Below are positions 1-14,543 of a DNA stretch of 64,000 nucleotides, in pieces. The stretch covers positions 915,001-979,000 of the forward strand of contig JAUTXW010005206.1 in assembly GCA_030620095.1 (NCBI GenBank), given 5' to 3'. The DNA is from Kuschelorhynchus macadamiae (lineage: Eukaryota > Arthropoda > Insecta > Coleoptera > Curculionidae). Within the stretch, counting starts at the first letter, position 1. Every line of letters begins with the position of its first letter. The notes under the pieces are model-generated. The model saw nothing but the letters and a program-made list of their open reading frames with translations, searched no databases and was not told the origin of the DNA. Both the position numbers and the translations under genes were made by a program.

Positions 1-430
1 ATAATCTTATGATGAAACACAGGACTTATTCTATAATTATCTAAAAACCAATTGCAATAAATAAGTCGTCTTTGGAAGTCATTTTCAAATAAGTGGTGGT
101 GAATTTGATACTTAAACGATTTAAACCCGTGTTTCTTTAAAATTTTTCTGGCGCTTTCATGGGACGTATTGCACTGTTTCTAATTCACGAAGTTGTGTTG
201 GTCATACTCGATGTACGCTAAAACGTTTGTTTCCACTTTTTCGCTTACTACGAAACCATCATTGCCATTAGCATGGACACCACCATTATTTCCATTTTTT
301 AAATGTTGTACTAGCCAAGGATAATATGCATGTGAAGGAGCGTCACGATTGAAATGGTATAATCTCTCTGTGTCCCTTGAATTTTTGCGATATTCCCCAT
401 AAATCAGAGCATGTCAATTTGATGTTCTCT
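1..430 (-). pseudogene. Mariner-type transposase relic (N-terminal part), cut by window edge
   Basis: Read on the minus strand, roughly 180 down to 1, one frame is open and gives a helix-turn-helix-to-DDE linker typical of insect mariner-family transposases, including the stretches SARKILKKHGFKSFKYQIHH and FENDFQRRLIYCNWF. The sense of these in the family is 'resistant helix, then ... dFxxRlxfCxW' just before the catalytic domain. From about 180 to 430 the frame is decayed, with an in-frame stop before the helix. The catalytic aspartates would lie left of base 1 and cannot be seen. Dead copy; confidence is high for a mariner-like origin and low for the exact boundary. Confidence 0.6.
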
Positions 431-1184
431 TGAATAAACCATAATATTTATTTTTAAAACTAACTAGAACCACTTCTCAGTGTAAAAATGTAACGAAAGT
501 TATCAGAAATGTCGATACAAAACAGTACTTTTGACGTTTCTGGTTAAATCTAATGAAAATTATAATGGCATCCCTATGCAATTGTTTCCAAGACCTACTT
601 ATCTTAGTTAAGTCATCTTTCATGTTACTGCACCGTATCTACTGGTAAAATAAAATTAATACTACTTGTGATTTTTTCTCGCTTTCCTAAAATAAGACAA
701 CAGTCATAAAATGTCAAAATAATACAAAATTACTTATCAATAAACAATAAAAAATATTCCAGGATTTTCTGATTAATAATATGTGTGTGTTTGTTTCATG
801 TTATGTATTAGGAAAAATGTATATCGGCAAGGTTTTGTCAATTTTTTCTGAAACAAAATGCAAAAATACGGCTTGTTATGCGGTTTCGTGTAGCTAATAA
901 GATATACTTTAATACTAATATTTAATAAATACAACTTTCTATTTAAAATCTTTGAGAAAATTTAAGAAAAAGTTCACATTTTAGAGAAAAAATTAAACTT
1001 ATCCCATTTTGTGATAAATTAAAAATTTGATTTTAAATTTGATTAAAATCCATCGAAAACCCCATTTTGTTTAATATTTTAATAATTTGTTAAACAAAAA
1101 TTTCATCGGTATCGGGAAACGACCGCCATATTGAATTTTGAAAAAGCGCTTCCTGGTCCGCCATTTTGAAAAAAAATATAACGT

Positions 1185-1187
<3 letters not shown>
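431..1187. other. AT-rich stretch, no gene seen
   Basis: I see no coding pattern, RNA gene or clear repeat here, only short A/T runs leading into the dinucleotide tract. Confidence 0.5.
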
Positions 1188-1817
<630 letters not shown>

Positions 1818-4158
1818 CGAATACAACTAAGAGGAAAAAAGAACGTGACAGTAGCAGCGGGAGCAATGAAAGCAATGATGAAATCATATCGTCAAGCTCC
1901 TTTAAAACTAGGCCAGAACAGCCGCCAATATCTTCAGTTTCTTTGCACATATCTGTTCCCGTTCTTGAACCTTTACCATCAATATCTGCCTGTGTAGACA
2001 CTTCTGCAATTAAAGAGAATGATGGCTGCCACGAAACTGACCTAGGTCGTTATGTAGGACAAACATTTCACCTGACGATGGAAACAAAAAATGACCTATT
2101 AGAAAATCCGTGGGTTCCGGGAAAGGATTACGATTTTATAGGCGATGCCAGTCATTTGCGAAGAAAATTTAACCATGCCTGGTTAGATCAATATACACCA
2201 TGGCTAGTGTATTCCAAGCGGCTGAAGTGTGCTCTTTGTAAGCACTGTGTTTTATTTCCGCCTTCCACTAGAACTGTAAGATGAGTGTTGGGATTATTTA
2301 TAATTAGACCATTCACAAAGTTTAAGAATATACATGAAGTTTGTCGAAAACATGTCCCTACTAACTTTTACAAAACTTCATCAGTTGCTTCAAAAGTCTT
2401 TCTCGAAAATTTGCCTGTGGATGTTCAGCTACAAAGTTTTCACCAAAAAACAATTAAAGAGAACAAGCAAATAATGATATCAATTATTTCCTGTATAGTA
2501 TTCTGTGGCACCCATTTGGCTGTGAGAGGAAAAGAAGCAGACAAGGGAGTTTTTGATGAATTTACGAATAGAATCTAGCGACATAAAATTAAAAAATCAC
2601 CTGGAGAAATGTCAAAGAAATGCGGTTTATACCGTATATCACCAAAGGTTTAAAACCAATTGATAAATATATGTGGCGAAGTCACTAGGGAAATTGTTTT
2701 AAATGACGCTAAGAAAGCCATGGTATATACAGTCTTAACCGGTGAAACAGCCGAGATTTCGGGGAAGGAACAGCTCTCTATTGGCTTGCGCTTCTATGAT
2801 GAATGTGGAGAAAAAGTTCGAGAGGAATTTCTGGGTTTTGTAAAGCTGCTAGCACAAGATGCCTCAACAATTGCCACGGCAATCGATCATTTTTTGGTCA
2901 GGTATAATTTATTACCACAAAATTGTGTAGGGCTTGGTTTTGATGGATACGCTACAATGGCGGGCGAAGAGGGTGGAGTACAAGCAATTTTGAGAAAAAT
3001 GTACACTCGAGCATTATTCTTTCATTGCTCAAACCACAAAATAAATCTTGTCGTCAATGATACAAATAATGTCGCGGAAATTAGAAACACTATTGACACG
3101 GTGAAGGATATTATAAACTTTTTCAGGGAATCGACCACTCGGAGGAGTTCTGCGCCTAATCTTTCGCGACTATGTGAGACAAGATGGTCTGAAAAATATA
3201 AAAGTATTCGATTATTTTCACAAAATTTCCCTGAGATTGTCAAGGCACTTGAAAAACTATCTATCGAAGGAAACTATGCCACTAGAAACACCGCATATCA
3301 GTTGCATTCAGCCTTCACCAAATCCTCACTAATTGTTGCTTTAACTATAATAGCGAAATACTCGGCTTTATTAGAGCCAGTAGTTAATGCTCTGCAAGCA
3401 AAAAGTATGGATTTGATCAAGTTGCAGGAACATCTTACCGTAATCCTTAACGTACTAAAGAAAAACCGTGAAGACGCCGACCTAGTTACTGCAGAAATAG
3501 TTAAAAAGGCACAAGACCTGGCAGAAGAATTGAACATTGACATTTCCGTCCCTCGGCTTGCCAAAAGGCAAATATACAGGAATAATCTGCCATCAGACTG
3601 TGATAGTGACTACTGGAAACGTTCGTTAATTATACCATATTTAGATTCAATAATATCATCGCTAAATATTAGATTTTCCCAAGAACATACCACAGCTTTT
3701 GCCTTAACAAAGCTACATCCTCTGTACATGCTCAACATGGATATCAGCCATGTAAAAGAGAACATACGTTCTTTTACACAGTTTTATGAATTGGAAGATT
3801 TAACTGGAGAAGTCGAACTATGTATAACTTATGGAAAAATAAAAAGTTAAGTGAGGATAAGTTAAAGGACATTGAAATAATTGACCTTCTCAACGAAGCC
3901 AACGTTTTTTACCCCATCATAAGAAAGGCTCTTTTGATTTTGATCACGATTCTATGTACTACGGCCACACTAGAAAGATCATTTAGTACACTTCGAGGGA
4001 TTAAGACCTGGTTAAGAAGCACTATGGGAGAAGAAAGATTGACGGGATTATGTTTGATGAGTATGCATCGAGATTTAATTAAAGAAAATCGGGAGCAATT
4101 CGAAAAAAAAGTTTTAGACAATTTTGCTGCAAATCCAAGAAGACTGTTATTAAATTAA
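1818..4158 (+). pseudogene. hAT-superfamily transposase, ZMYM1/DUF4371-like, broken
   Basis: Nearly the whole transposase is readable. From 1818 to about 2280 comes an N-terminal region with a TTF/zinc-finger-like block (residues near KRLKCALCKHCVLFPP). From 2285 to 3820 comes the DUF4371/RNase-H-like part, with the family landmarks SGKEQLSIGLRFYDE, FFHCSNHKINLVV and LCETRWSEKY. From about 3820 to 4158 comes the C-terminal hAT dimerisation motif, ATLERSFSTLRGIKTWLR. In-frame stops lie at 2282 (TGA), 2576 (TAG) and 2651 (TAA), and a frameshift near 3820 puts the dimerisation domain in another frame. The first expected catalytic aspartate (usual D-E-T-x-D) appears as GETAEIS, so it is lost. A splice-acceptor-like CCAG precedes 1818, suggesting a lost or distant first exon. 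Dead transposon gene, moderately young because long frames survive. Confidence 0.9.
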
Positions 4159-4232
4159 AAAAATTATGGAATGTTTATGGAATGTGGTGATTATAATTAC
4201 TAATAAAAAATTCTAATGTACTTTTGACATTG

Positions 4233-4284
4233 CTCTGCCCCCCCCCTAGTTCAGATCCTGGGTACGCCCTTGGCACTGGCCCTG
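4233..4284. repeat. Probable 3' terminal region of the hAT element
   Basis: A C-run followed by a GGGTACGCCC-type block ends in GGCACTGGCCCTG at 4284. In reverse complement this reads CAGGGCCAGTGCC, the CAGGG start expected of hAT termini. It lies 75-125 bp after the transposase stop. No matching 5' terminus or 8-bp target duplication was located. Confidence 0.45.
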
Positions 4285-4292
4285 ATATTGAG

Positions 4293-6818
4293 TTGAGCTA
4301 CTCGATGGAACTCACTAGGGTAGCCAGACAAATTATTTGGGAGTGCAGAGTTCTAAAATTTAGCAAGACACGTCGAAATATATAATTGCACCATATAAAT
4401 ATAATTTTAAATGCGTTCGAATATAATATATAGAATATAATGTATAGCTACGCCTATAATAGAACTATATTAAATACAATACAAAGAACCACTCATATCC
4501 ACCCAAAATTCTTTTGGTTTTGTATTTGAATTCAAAATAGCCTTGAAAGATACATCATTAAAGTATTTCTAAACAACTAGAACTAAAGCTACTGACAACA
4601 ACACGCTAAATCTTGCATTTCAGATGATATTACTTTTAAACATCGACACAAGGGACTGATATCATGTAGAAATAAAGTAGTAGCGCCACTCTCCCAAATA
4701 TTTTCCGCCTGTGTTGAGATCCATCGTTCGAACAGAGTCGGATTGGCGACAATGAGTACGTTACTATGTGCTGCTGTTGGGAGTCTCAACACGGCGAAAA
4801 ATTGTTTATAATTTCCTTTATGAATTATAGTTTATATCTTCTAAACGGTACATTTCAAATAAAATATACAATATGTTTCTGCTTAATATTTTGAACAAAT
4901 TCCTGTTTTGACGTTACGTAAGCGTAACGTAAATGTAAGACAGTGAACCTGAGTATTCTTGACCATATATAAAATCTGTATATCCAAAAATAATAAATAA
5001 TCGTTGAGAAAATCTAGAATTTTTGTCACCTCCAGCTTTTAGCCTCAATTCTAATTTTCTAACTAAAATGTCGATTATGTGATAACAATGGAATTTATAC
5101 ATCAACTGATATCTTACTAAAAACACAGGTGTTAAAATTAAAATTATATAATATATAATAACATATTAATACTTAATTTTTTAGGATATTAGTTTTATTC
5201 CTTTTTAAACTTCTCCCAATTTCTGAATTGAAATGTTAAATAAATTGTAGAAATATCAAAAATGTGTCAAATTTTAAATCTGTTTTCAGGTGCCCAAAAT
5301 TCGTAATTTAATTAACCATATATACTTATTTAAGTCGGAATTAACGAATTTGTATCTTGTATTGGCAAAATATCTGAAAATATAATTGTATGTTCACCAG
5401 CCGCATTTAAAAACGTAACACGCCAAATTGTTTCCATAAAAAAACATTAACTTTAGAATTAAAAGTGCGTATACCCAAAAATTCGTAATAATACTAAATT
5501 TTTGTTATTTTTTTGCCCCTTTTAAATCCTTCTTCTAAATTGATTGTGCCCAAAATCAGTCCGGTTAACTAGTGAGCTAATAGAGACACCGAGATATTCT
5601 TTCATAAAAATTGGTTCTTACACGTTGCGAGAAACTTGAGACATTTAGAACGATCGAGGTACAAAAAATATTAGATTTTTGCCGCATTTGTACTCATCTT
5701 GCAGATGCAGAAGTACTATTGCTTGCATGAAAGGTTTTTACAATATTCCGATTTCACATAATTTTTCACCCGATGATCAATCGATTATTTTATTGTGTGC
5801 CCATATTTTCCTAAATACATCTCTAAGTAGTACCCGATTTCCCTTTGCCGGTCGTGGCGTTTGGAAATTTCCGCAAAAATTTGGCCATATCCGTAGGCAA
5901 CAGTGATCGCGCGACGCGAAAAAAATGTGGCAAAAATAGATCAAAGGATTTGTCGAGAAGTGAACCTACTAGTTTATTTTTACTATGCTGATATGGAGAG
6001 AGAGGAGCAAAAATTGTCTTTGAAAAAGGTTAAAGCAGAGAGTTTTTGTTAAATTAATTTTTATTTAAATTTTATAAATGATATATAAATGATTTGTACG
6101 TTTTCTTAAATAATGCTTTACGCTGCTACCGTATTTCAAAAATTTACTTGTATAAATATAATGACACACATTTTCATATAGTTCCTCGAAAAAGATAATG
6201 GAAATTTGTTAAGCTCAATTTTTAAATATGTTGGTCCATATATTGTGATTTAGACCCTGTTTAAAATTAAAAATAGTTTTTAATATTTTTTTATCATTTT
6301 TCAGTTAGAGGATAAATTATTCATGTTACACACTTCGTTCTTTTTAGCAGTTTTAATCGCGACGAATAAAATCGACGATTAACATTGTCAGGTCTGTGTT
6401 GGAAAATCGACGATAACACCGTCGGTGAAATTTTCTGACCACGATTGAAATTTTAATCGTATTCATCGGTTCGTCCGTTTTCGTTCAAAACTAAAGTCTG
6501 GGTACAGATCGTTTTTAATCATCGTTCCCGCTCATTACGGTACCACGTGCAGCTCAGAGGGTGTACTTGCCATTTATTAAGACAATTTAAAATGGACATA
6601 ATATATCTAAACAAACAGTTTATACTTGAATTTATTTTTGTCACCTTTTTAACAACCAATCTTTTGTCCATTTCAACCTTATTGTTTTTTTTTAATGATG
6701 CAATTTCGGCTGCCACTTCTAATAGATGAACGTGTTTCTTTATATTTTTACCAGAGAAGAGAACGAATCAGTTTGTGGGGAATCACAGGTTTAATCGCTT
6801 AACTAGACCTTCTTTTCA
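4293..6818. other. Intergenic, no gene seen
   Basis: AT-rich sequence with only short chance frames (for example 5679-5906 and 6547-6729), none with a recognisable domain or splice support. Around 6350-6500 there are several short variants of a TCGACGATTAA-like motif on both strands, possibly a decayed small repeat. Confidence 0.5.
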
Positions 6819-7780
6819 GGGCTAGATTACTCATTAGGCATAGATAGGCACGTGCCTAAGGGCGTCATTACCCAAGGGTCCCAAATATTGACATAAAGTT
6901 ACCAAGTGATAAAAAAACTCATGTCATGAGTCGGATACCAGCTTATAGTGACTGCCAATGTTATGTATGCCTAGAAGCTGTTTCATTTTTTTTGTCATTC
7001 TGCAGGAAATTTACAAATATTTCTCTGCCTCTACAGGTAGGTGAAAATTTTTAAAATACTTTCATGTTTAGTTTTTTATTGCTAAAACAATAAAACTGAA
7101 AGGTTTATCTGATACACGCTGGTCTGCTTTCGCAGACGCATGTATCGCGATGAAGGCCTTTATCGAAATAGAAAATGATATAAACCAGTAAGCATCGACT
7201 ATGTTTCCGACCTCATTAAGAAGAAAGTTAGAATGCCTTGAAACTGCATTATTAAATTCAGCAGACTTACGATCATTATGAAGAGGGTAGACAATGTGGA
7301 ATATTAAACTCGTTTTGTTGAACTTACATTATCTTTAATTTTCCTATTTCACAACGTTTCGAACCATAACTACCTCCAATCGTTTTCAAGTGTCAGGTAT
7401 TTACTCTTTAGGCTTGATAATGATTTCAGATAGTTACCACTTGAAAGCTTTGAAATCTTAAAAAAAACTTTAATGCAAGTTTGACAGAAGTATTTAGTAA
7501 ACCACTATGAAGAGTTGTGACTTGCTTGAATTACGCCTTAGCTAAAATCGATTGAGAGAGCTATTGTGCGAGGCGAGATTTGATCAATTTCATTAATATA
7601 CAAATTTGAGACGTTAAAAACGAAATACAGAGACCTTGCTATAGTAGAGCCGCTTTTAAAAGAAAAACCCTGGCTGAATCGTAGCATTAAATTATTTAAT
7701 ACGTTGTTGACACAAAAACTAAGGGACTATTTTTGAAGTTTGTCAAAGAATATTTTTGTAACTTGAAATTTCACTTTTGA
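6819..7780 (+). mobile_element. Old hAT (DUF4371-type) relic with CAGGG terminus
   Basis: The left edge reads CAGGGCTAGATTACTC, followed by a GGCACGTGCCTAAGGGCG block. This matches the style of hAT ends that start CAGGGC and carry a 'GCCTAAGGG' core. From 7102 a plus-strand frame reads LSDTRWSAFADACIAMKAF, the S-x-T-R-W-S-A-R-A-D-A landmark of DUF4371 hAT transposases, and stops at about 7189. A second block at about 7204-7275 reads LRRKLECLETALL, also in family order. Further decayed blocks follow to about 7650. Many stops and frameshifts; no right terminus found. Confidence 0.6.
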
Positions 7781-9475
7781 ATGCGTGAGGTTTTCCTACC
7801 AATTATATGTAATAGTTAAACTGAACATACAATTTTATTTAATCTTCACATCGATCCCTATCTAGTTACTAATGTATTTTATTTGTTTGCATCGTTTTTT
7901 AAGCTTTGATATGTATTTTTCTGTTCTGTTTCAATTAGTATGATTTATATTTTGTAAGAAAAGGGAGACAAATTATTAATACGTACCTGATTATTAAAAT
8001 AACTTTGAGAAGTGGCTGTTAAAAATTTAATTTAATAAAGGCTTTTATGTCAAAGCGTTTTAAATACACAGAGCACAATGATTGGTTGTTACAAACATTT
8101 GTCAATTTATCCAATTACGTCATTTTAGGTACATTTCCTCTAACAGTTGAATTGCGACTCGAATACGGACAAAAAAGTTTATTAAAATTCTGGAGGGCTT
8201 GAATGTTCTGACTTAAGGCTTTTTCCCGTTTTTATTCAAGTACATAATGTTTGGATTGATACACATATTTACAACTTTTTGTATTGTTGTAAATTAAGGC
8301 TTTGTAAATTCCCGTAATTTAACATCAGTAGGTAAATATTCCCAAGTGCAATTTGAAGTGTATAAGTAAAGACTTTGTCAACCTCAAAATACAGTTGTAG
8401 CAGTATATACATTTTCGATTAAGTTATTTTCTACATAACCTTGCTGAAGAAAACTTCCTTTGAAAAATTAAAAAGATACGTTAAATATTATTAGAGATAA
8501 TAGCTATTGTATCCGAACATCAAGCTCTTATGAATAAATCTTGCAATTTTTCCATTATCCATTCCCGAAATCCCAATTTTTAAAGTTTTGAGAGTTAAGT
8601 GATAATTGCTTGGTGTACTGCAAAAATTAACGATTAGTTTAAAACATGCTTTAATTTGGGAAGGCCTGATGCGACGTAGTTGAATAAAGATACGCTTGAT
8701 TTTCATTGTATACCTACTTCAAAGTTTCAGCTGTAAAGGTTATAGAAAGGTATGAATGTGTGTAGAAAACTGACCGGTTTTTTATTTACAGTTTTGCAAA
8801 TTGCATATAATATTAATTTCTATATAGTACACATCGATCTGTAGAGTGTCTAGATACAATTATCATGCATAGTCTAGTTCATAAACAGAATGTTGATTTT
8901 TTGCTGGCTTATTTTTAGATTTGTATCACACATTTTTGTAGATTTATTGGCATTATTCATTTAATTGCTTTCCTCTCAGTTTATTACCGAACCAAAATAA
9001 TAACCTTAAATATCCACAATATGTTATAACATATGTTAAGTACACTGCAATATAGTTATTAATCTAGAAAGAGTGTTTTGTATTTAGGCGCAATTAATTA
9101 GAACGAATTTAAAATATTCGTAAAGAGTTAAAACAAGATCAGAGTTTAATACAAGGTGTTAATAAAGTTTTATCACCCATTGCTGGACAAGATTCCAAAA
9201 AACAAAAAATTATAACCGTTTCGTAAATCATTGATTTTAGAATAACAAGGTGTTGACAACTTTTTCAAGCGTGTATATTTACTATTTTCTTATAAACAGT
9301 TTAATATATAAAATTAAAGTCATATAGGTGATAATTAGGCATGGTAAATATAAACAGGGGCGGAGATATCGGTATAATCCTTCTGTAATATTTAAAAATG
9401 TTAAGCGCCACCGATTTTTAAAAATAATCACTTATTAGACCACTATTATTTCGAAAAAGCACATAGGAAGAATAT
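7781..9475. other. Intergenic, no gene seen
   Basis: AT-rich; one short minus-strand frame (8491-8706) has no recognisable domain and no splice context. Nothing else supported. Confidence 0.5.
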
Positions 9476-10534
<1,059 letters not shown>

Positions 10535-10742
10535 TTAATAAGTAAGTACATCTGTTCCATTACGCTGTAAAATATAATCAATAGCTGAATTGATTGATTC
10601 GACGACATCATTCACAGGCGACCAGATCACTACTTGAACAACGCTTTTGACAATTCCATTAAACAAGACCGCTAAAACGTCACTCATTAGATCAATAATC
10701 CAGTCCAAAAGTCCAAGTCCAGTGAATTTAATAGTCATTGAA
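10535..10742 (-). CDS. Gene A exon 5 (C-terminal exon), secreted group-7-allergen-like protein
   Basis: Terminal coding exon, residues 199-267 of the reconstructed protein. It follows a TGTTTCAG acceptor (AG at 10743-10744) and ends at TAA (10535-10537). The codon split across the intron is GG|T, so phase 2 matches exon 4. It encodes the family landmark FTGLGLLDW followed by an amphipathic helix with regularly spaced Val/Ile/Leu, ending DYILQRNGTDVLTY. The same position in gene B reads FVGNDLVDW. The methionine inside the exon (10738) is not the start. Confidence 0.88.
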
Positions 10743-12119
10743 CTGAAACATAATTAGTTAAGACATGATATACCAGTTATAAAATGAGTCTTATATTTGA
10801 ATTAAGCATTTTTCCGTTTACGCTGCAATATTGTATTTACAACAGTTGCTAACCACTACTAACAAAAAAACTGGTGAAAAAATTCGCTAGCAGTTTAGCT
10901 TAGGAATCTAAATATGGTTTTCTTTGTCAAACAAATTATTTTTAGATAAAGTTTTGATGTGAATTCCAGTAACTAATTAGAAGCAACCAACAATTAGAAA
11001 AATGTCTTCTATCAGTAACAAAGGAAGATAGATTAAATAATGTAAGATCAAAATATATTGCATTCATTCGAATGTTATATTGATTATTCTACAAACACAG
11101 TGTTTTTAATTTTTCATAATTAGTAAATAACTCCAATGTAATATATTGTCACGAACTTAATAATGTTTCTAAAAGGGAACTGTTTTTTTATAATTGGCTT
11201 ATTAAAACATTTCACACATAGGTCTTAAGTTTTTTAATTTTCCCTAGAGCTTCAAATATATTGTATTAAGTAATACCTTAAAATAAAAACGAAACAATTA
11301 AACACTTATTATTGCAAAAAATTAAAATTTTTCTTAAGTTTCATATGTATTAATTATCTTCTTAGTATTTTCGTATTTGCCGTACTAAATAAAATCATTA
11401 CACATTTTAACACTGTCGCATAATATCTAATTCCTTAATTATTGCTGTTTATTATGTTTTTATAATTATTAACATTCTTAAATTTGTTTTGCTAAATGAA
11501 TGAATGGAAAGCTTATTTTTATTTATCAATAAAAACGGAACAACTATATTTCCATTTAAAGGGCATTTAAAATAAAAGCAATGAATGATATTGTCACTAC
11601 TTTTGGAAGACTCCAATTTTTGAAGTAAAAGGAGAAATATTAAAAATGGGTAAACATCCGTAGAGCTTTGATATGCAATCTAAAATATTAATTTCTAGCG
11701 TGACTTTAAGAAAGTACCTCAAAGAAAATGATCACATTCAAATTTGCGTTTAAGTTATATTTTCTACTACATAAGTAAAAAATATCAGATTGATTATTTA
11801 AGGTAAGGAAAATAGAGTTACCGTCATTAGTAGTTGTGTGACATTATAAAAAATATATTTTTTTCAAATTTAAAAATTTGTGCCAGGTGTCATACAAACA
11901 CAGACGATGAACTCCCGAAAATCCGAAAATATTCGTGATAAAACATCGCATTAATTTAGAGCGTCCTATTTAAAATAAAACACTCTTATATACATAGCTT
12001 TGAACAAATATGTAATAGGGGGACAGAAACGGCTAAAAAGAGGAATATTTGGAAATATATCGAAATAGAGACGAAAGTTTCTTTTTTTTATTTCCATGAA
12101 TACTTGTTTTTAATTATAG

Positions 12120-12147
12120 TCTCTCTCTCTCTCTCTCTCTCTCTCTT
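12120..12147. repeat. (TC)n microsatellite
   Basis: Uninterrupted TC dinucleotide run, about 14 units, within intron 4 of gene A. Confidence 0.95.
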
Positions 12148-12611
12148 TTCATGTATAAACCAAGAGCAGTTGTAGATAGTATATAAATTATAACAAATAA
12201 CCAGGATTTAACAATAACTAACAAAGCCGTAAGTCTATTAGACTTAAGGTTTAATTTTACCACGTACACTAGAAGAAAACAGCGATCTTTATTTCGTGAC
12301 AAAAACTCAGCCCATTTAATGATTTAAAGATTCATTAGATTAAGACCATCTAAAATTATAATAATCGACCAAGAACACAATAGTATGGTTTAAGTGAAAA
12401 TGAAGAAATTTAATTTAATTAATTCGCATTTGTTTGCCCTTGAAAAGCAGCCCAGGTTCATTGTTTCTAGACTGCATGTCTTCTTGAAAAGTGGAGGATT
12501 TTTTTGGAAAATTCATATCAATCAAAGGAAAAGTAAAGCTATATTATTTCAAAGCCTGAAGTGACTTTATCTAAAAATTGAATAAGAATCTCAGGAGTCA
12601 ACGTATTTTCG

Positions 12612-13205
12612 TTAGACAAAGTCAAATATAGGAATGTTAATAGGGATTTGGTATAATAGTGTTCTGAAATCATCTCTTAAAAACTGGAGATATTGGTGTG
12701 CAGTAAGCCTTTTTCTCAAAAAAATGCGGACCGATGACAAAATTTCCAACAATTCCACCCCAGACGTTAAGAGACCACCTATTTTGACTTGTGTGAATAT
12801 AGTGAGGATTTTCAGAAGCGTAGTAATGAAAATTATATCTATTGACATTTCCATTTTTGTGGAATGTTGCTTCGTCAGTAAATAACACAAAGTTAGTAAA
12901 TCTTGGCTATCTCGAAATTCGTTGTTGTTTAATTTCCTTTGTAAAATTAAAGTCCACCAGATTTTTGTTACTGAGCACAACAACAAATTCAAAGAGAGCC
13001 AAGATTTGCTTACTTTTTTGTGTTATTTACTGACAAAGCAACATTCTATAAAAATGTCAATAGACACAATTTTTATTATAACGGTACTAAAAAACCTCAT
13101 TTTACTCACACTACTAGTTAAAAGATGTGGAACTGTTAACGTCAAATGTACCTCTAATATTTTCCAAAAGTGGCCATAAATCTTGAATGACTCAGTATAG
13201 ACCAC
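12612..13205. pseudogene. Mariner transposase relic present as a head-to-head inverted pair
   Basis: On the minus strand, 12888 down to about 12612, the frame reads MLFTDEATFHKNGNVNRYNF then RWSLNVWGGIVGNFVIGPHF, continuing in a shifted frame with YLQFLRDDFRTLLYQIP. This is the first catalytic aspartate (FTDE) and following strands of a mariner DDE transposase. On the plus strand, about 13033-13120, a diverged second copy of the same segment reads LFTDKATFYKNVNRHNFYYN. The two copies point away from each other around 12955. At DNA level the arms at about 12775-12930 and 12980-13130 are inverted copies with scattered differences. Both are dead. Confidence 0.75.
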
Positions 13206-13711
13206 ACAAACCCTGTACTGGGTGAATGGCCAAAAAGGGAGGAATCTGAAAATAAAACACTATACAGGGTGTTCTATTTAAAAAAATGTAAGTTTGGTTT
13301 GTGTCAAACTTATCCTCAACCCTGTATCATCGAAAATAATTTTAGGTTGTAGATAACATTTTTTTTAAATATATGTTTTAACTTTTTACTCTTTAGAAAC
13401 TTTATAATAGCTAATACTAAGAGGTAGATCTTATAAACATACCACCTGAAATTAGTAATTAACAATAATACAAACACGACCCTATTAATCAAGTTAGTCG
13501 GTTGCTAAAATATAAAATGAAATTAAAGACAGAAAAAGAAACAAGTTACTAACTCAACCACACTAGCGACAGACATACTGGCTGTCTATGTTCGGCAGAC
13601 ATAATTTGTCATAAAACTTCACACGTTTATTCACGTAATTCAAAATAATATGAACCCAGTGTTTTCTAATTAGCCGGTATGGTTGCCGTTACAGACATAT
13701 CTAGGGGGGGG

Positions 13712-13752
13712 GATATTTTTGTCAGCAAGAGTGCCCTGCTGACAAAAATATC
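13712..13752. repeat. Perfect 16-bp inverted repeat (hairpin)
   Basis: Arms 13712-13727 and 13737-13752 are exact reverse complements (GATATTTTTGTCAGCA and its complement) with a 9-base loop, next to a G-run at 13704-13712 and a C-containing flank. Lies within intron 4 of gene A. Could be a remnant MITE core. Confidence 0.85.
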
Positions 13753-14285
13753 AAAGGCTTCCCCGTCAAAGGGAATATAGTCCCATTGCCCATTATTTTT
13801 CTAAAAATCGAAAGCGAAGATTTATTTAAACAAATGATTGTTTAATCTACATATTTGAACAGAGCATTTATAAATAGTGGAAAAACATTCACGATTTTTA
13901 TTAAAATTATATACTAATATATTTATAAAAGGGAAGATTGATTTCTGAACACTGGCAAACGGCAACAAGTTAATAAACACAAAACATAGTTTTCCAAACT
14001 TAACTATATCATCAAATAGATCATATCATGTTTTGATTGAATTTACTATTCAAAACTATACTGTTATGTATCAAATTTTGATATGTAATAATCTTTGTAT
14101 TATCTCGTGATTACCTCCCAACATTCCAGCTGCGACTGTGCAAGGCATGAAACAAAAATATTAAATTAGGTGTTTTGATTGTACAAATGACGGCGAAAGG
14201 TTGGAGAGCAATTCTAATTTGAATAGGTTTAATTTCAGAACAATATCTCTTTATTTATTAAAACGTTCATTAAAATCATTCTTAC

Positions 14286-14437
14286 CCTAAATTCGTGATA
14301 TCAATCTGGTCGACGAAAGCATAATAACTACTGAAGTTGAAGCCCATATTTAGTTTCACTTTAAAATGTTTCAATTCTGCATCTAAAGCACCTTTAATGC
14401 TGAGTAGAACAATCTGGGTGTGGTAATCATAGGTTAA
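14286..14437 (-). CDS. Gene A exon 4
   Basis: Internal coding exon of 152 nt, residues 149-198 plus two bases. Acceptor TTTTACAG before 14437, donor GTAAGA after 14286. It encodes YDYHTQIVLLSIKGALDAEL and ends before ITNLGG. The gene B exon 4 has exactly the same length and aligns without gaps (YKYLTRVTLLTIKGDVQGKI). The intron between exons 3 and 4 is only 106 bp. Confidence 0.9.
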
Positions 14438-14543
14438 CTGTAAAATCATAAATCTATTTTAAGAGCCATGAATTTAAGGGCAATTAACGTATTATAGCAC
14501 TAAAACTAATCACTCTCAAATGATTAGCTTCTAAGGGACTTAC

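Larger units (their letters stand above)
10743..14285 (-). other. Gene A intron 4 (3.5 kb)
   Basis: Intron with GTAAGA donor at 14285 and CAG acceptor at 10743. It holds a (CT)n run, an inverted mariner relic and a perfect hairpin, listed separately. Elsewhere in it (10745-12110, 13210-13700, 13760-14280) I see only AT-rich sequence. The matching intron in gene B is 3.1 kb. Confidence 0.8.

Noticed and set aside
10535..10738. A complete 67-residue protein starting at an internal methionine
   Set aside because: It is the last exon of gene A; a splice acceptor precedes it and the paralogue shows the same exon without that methionine.
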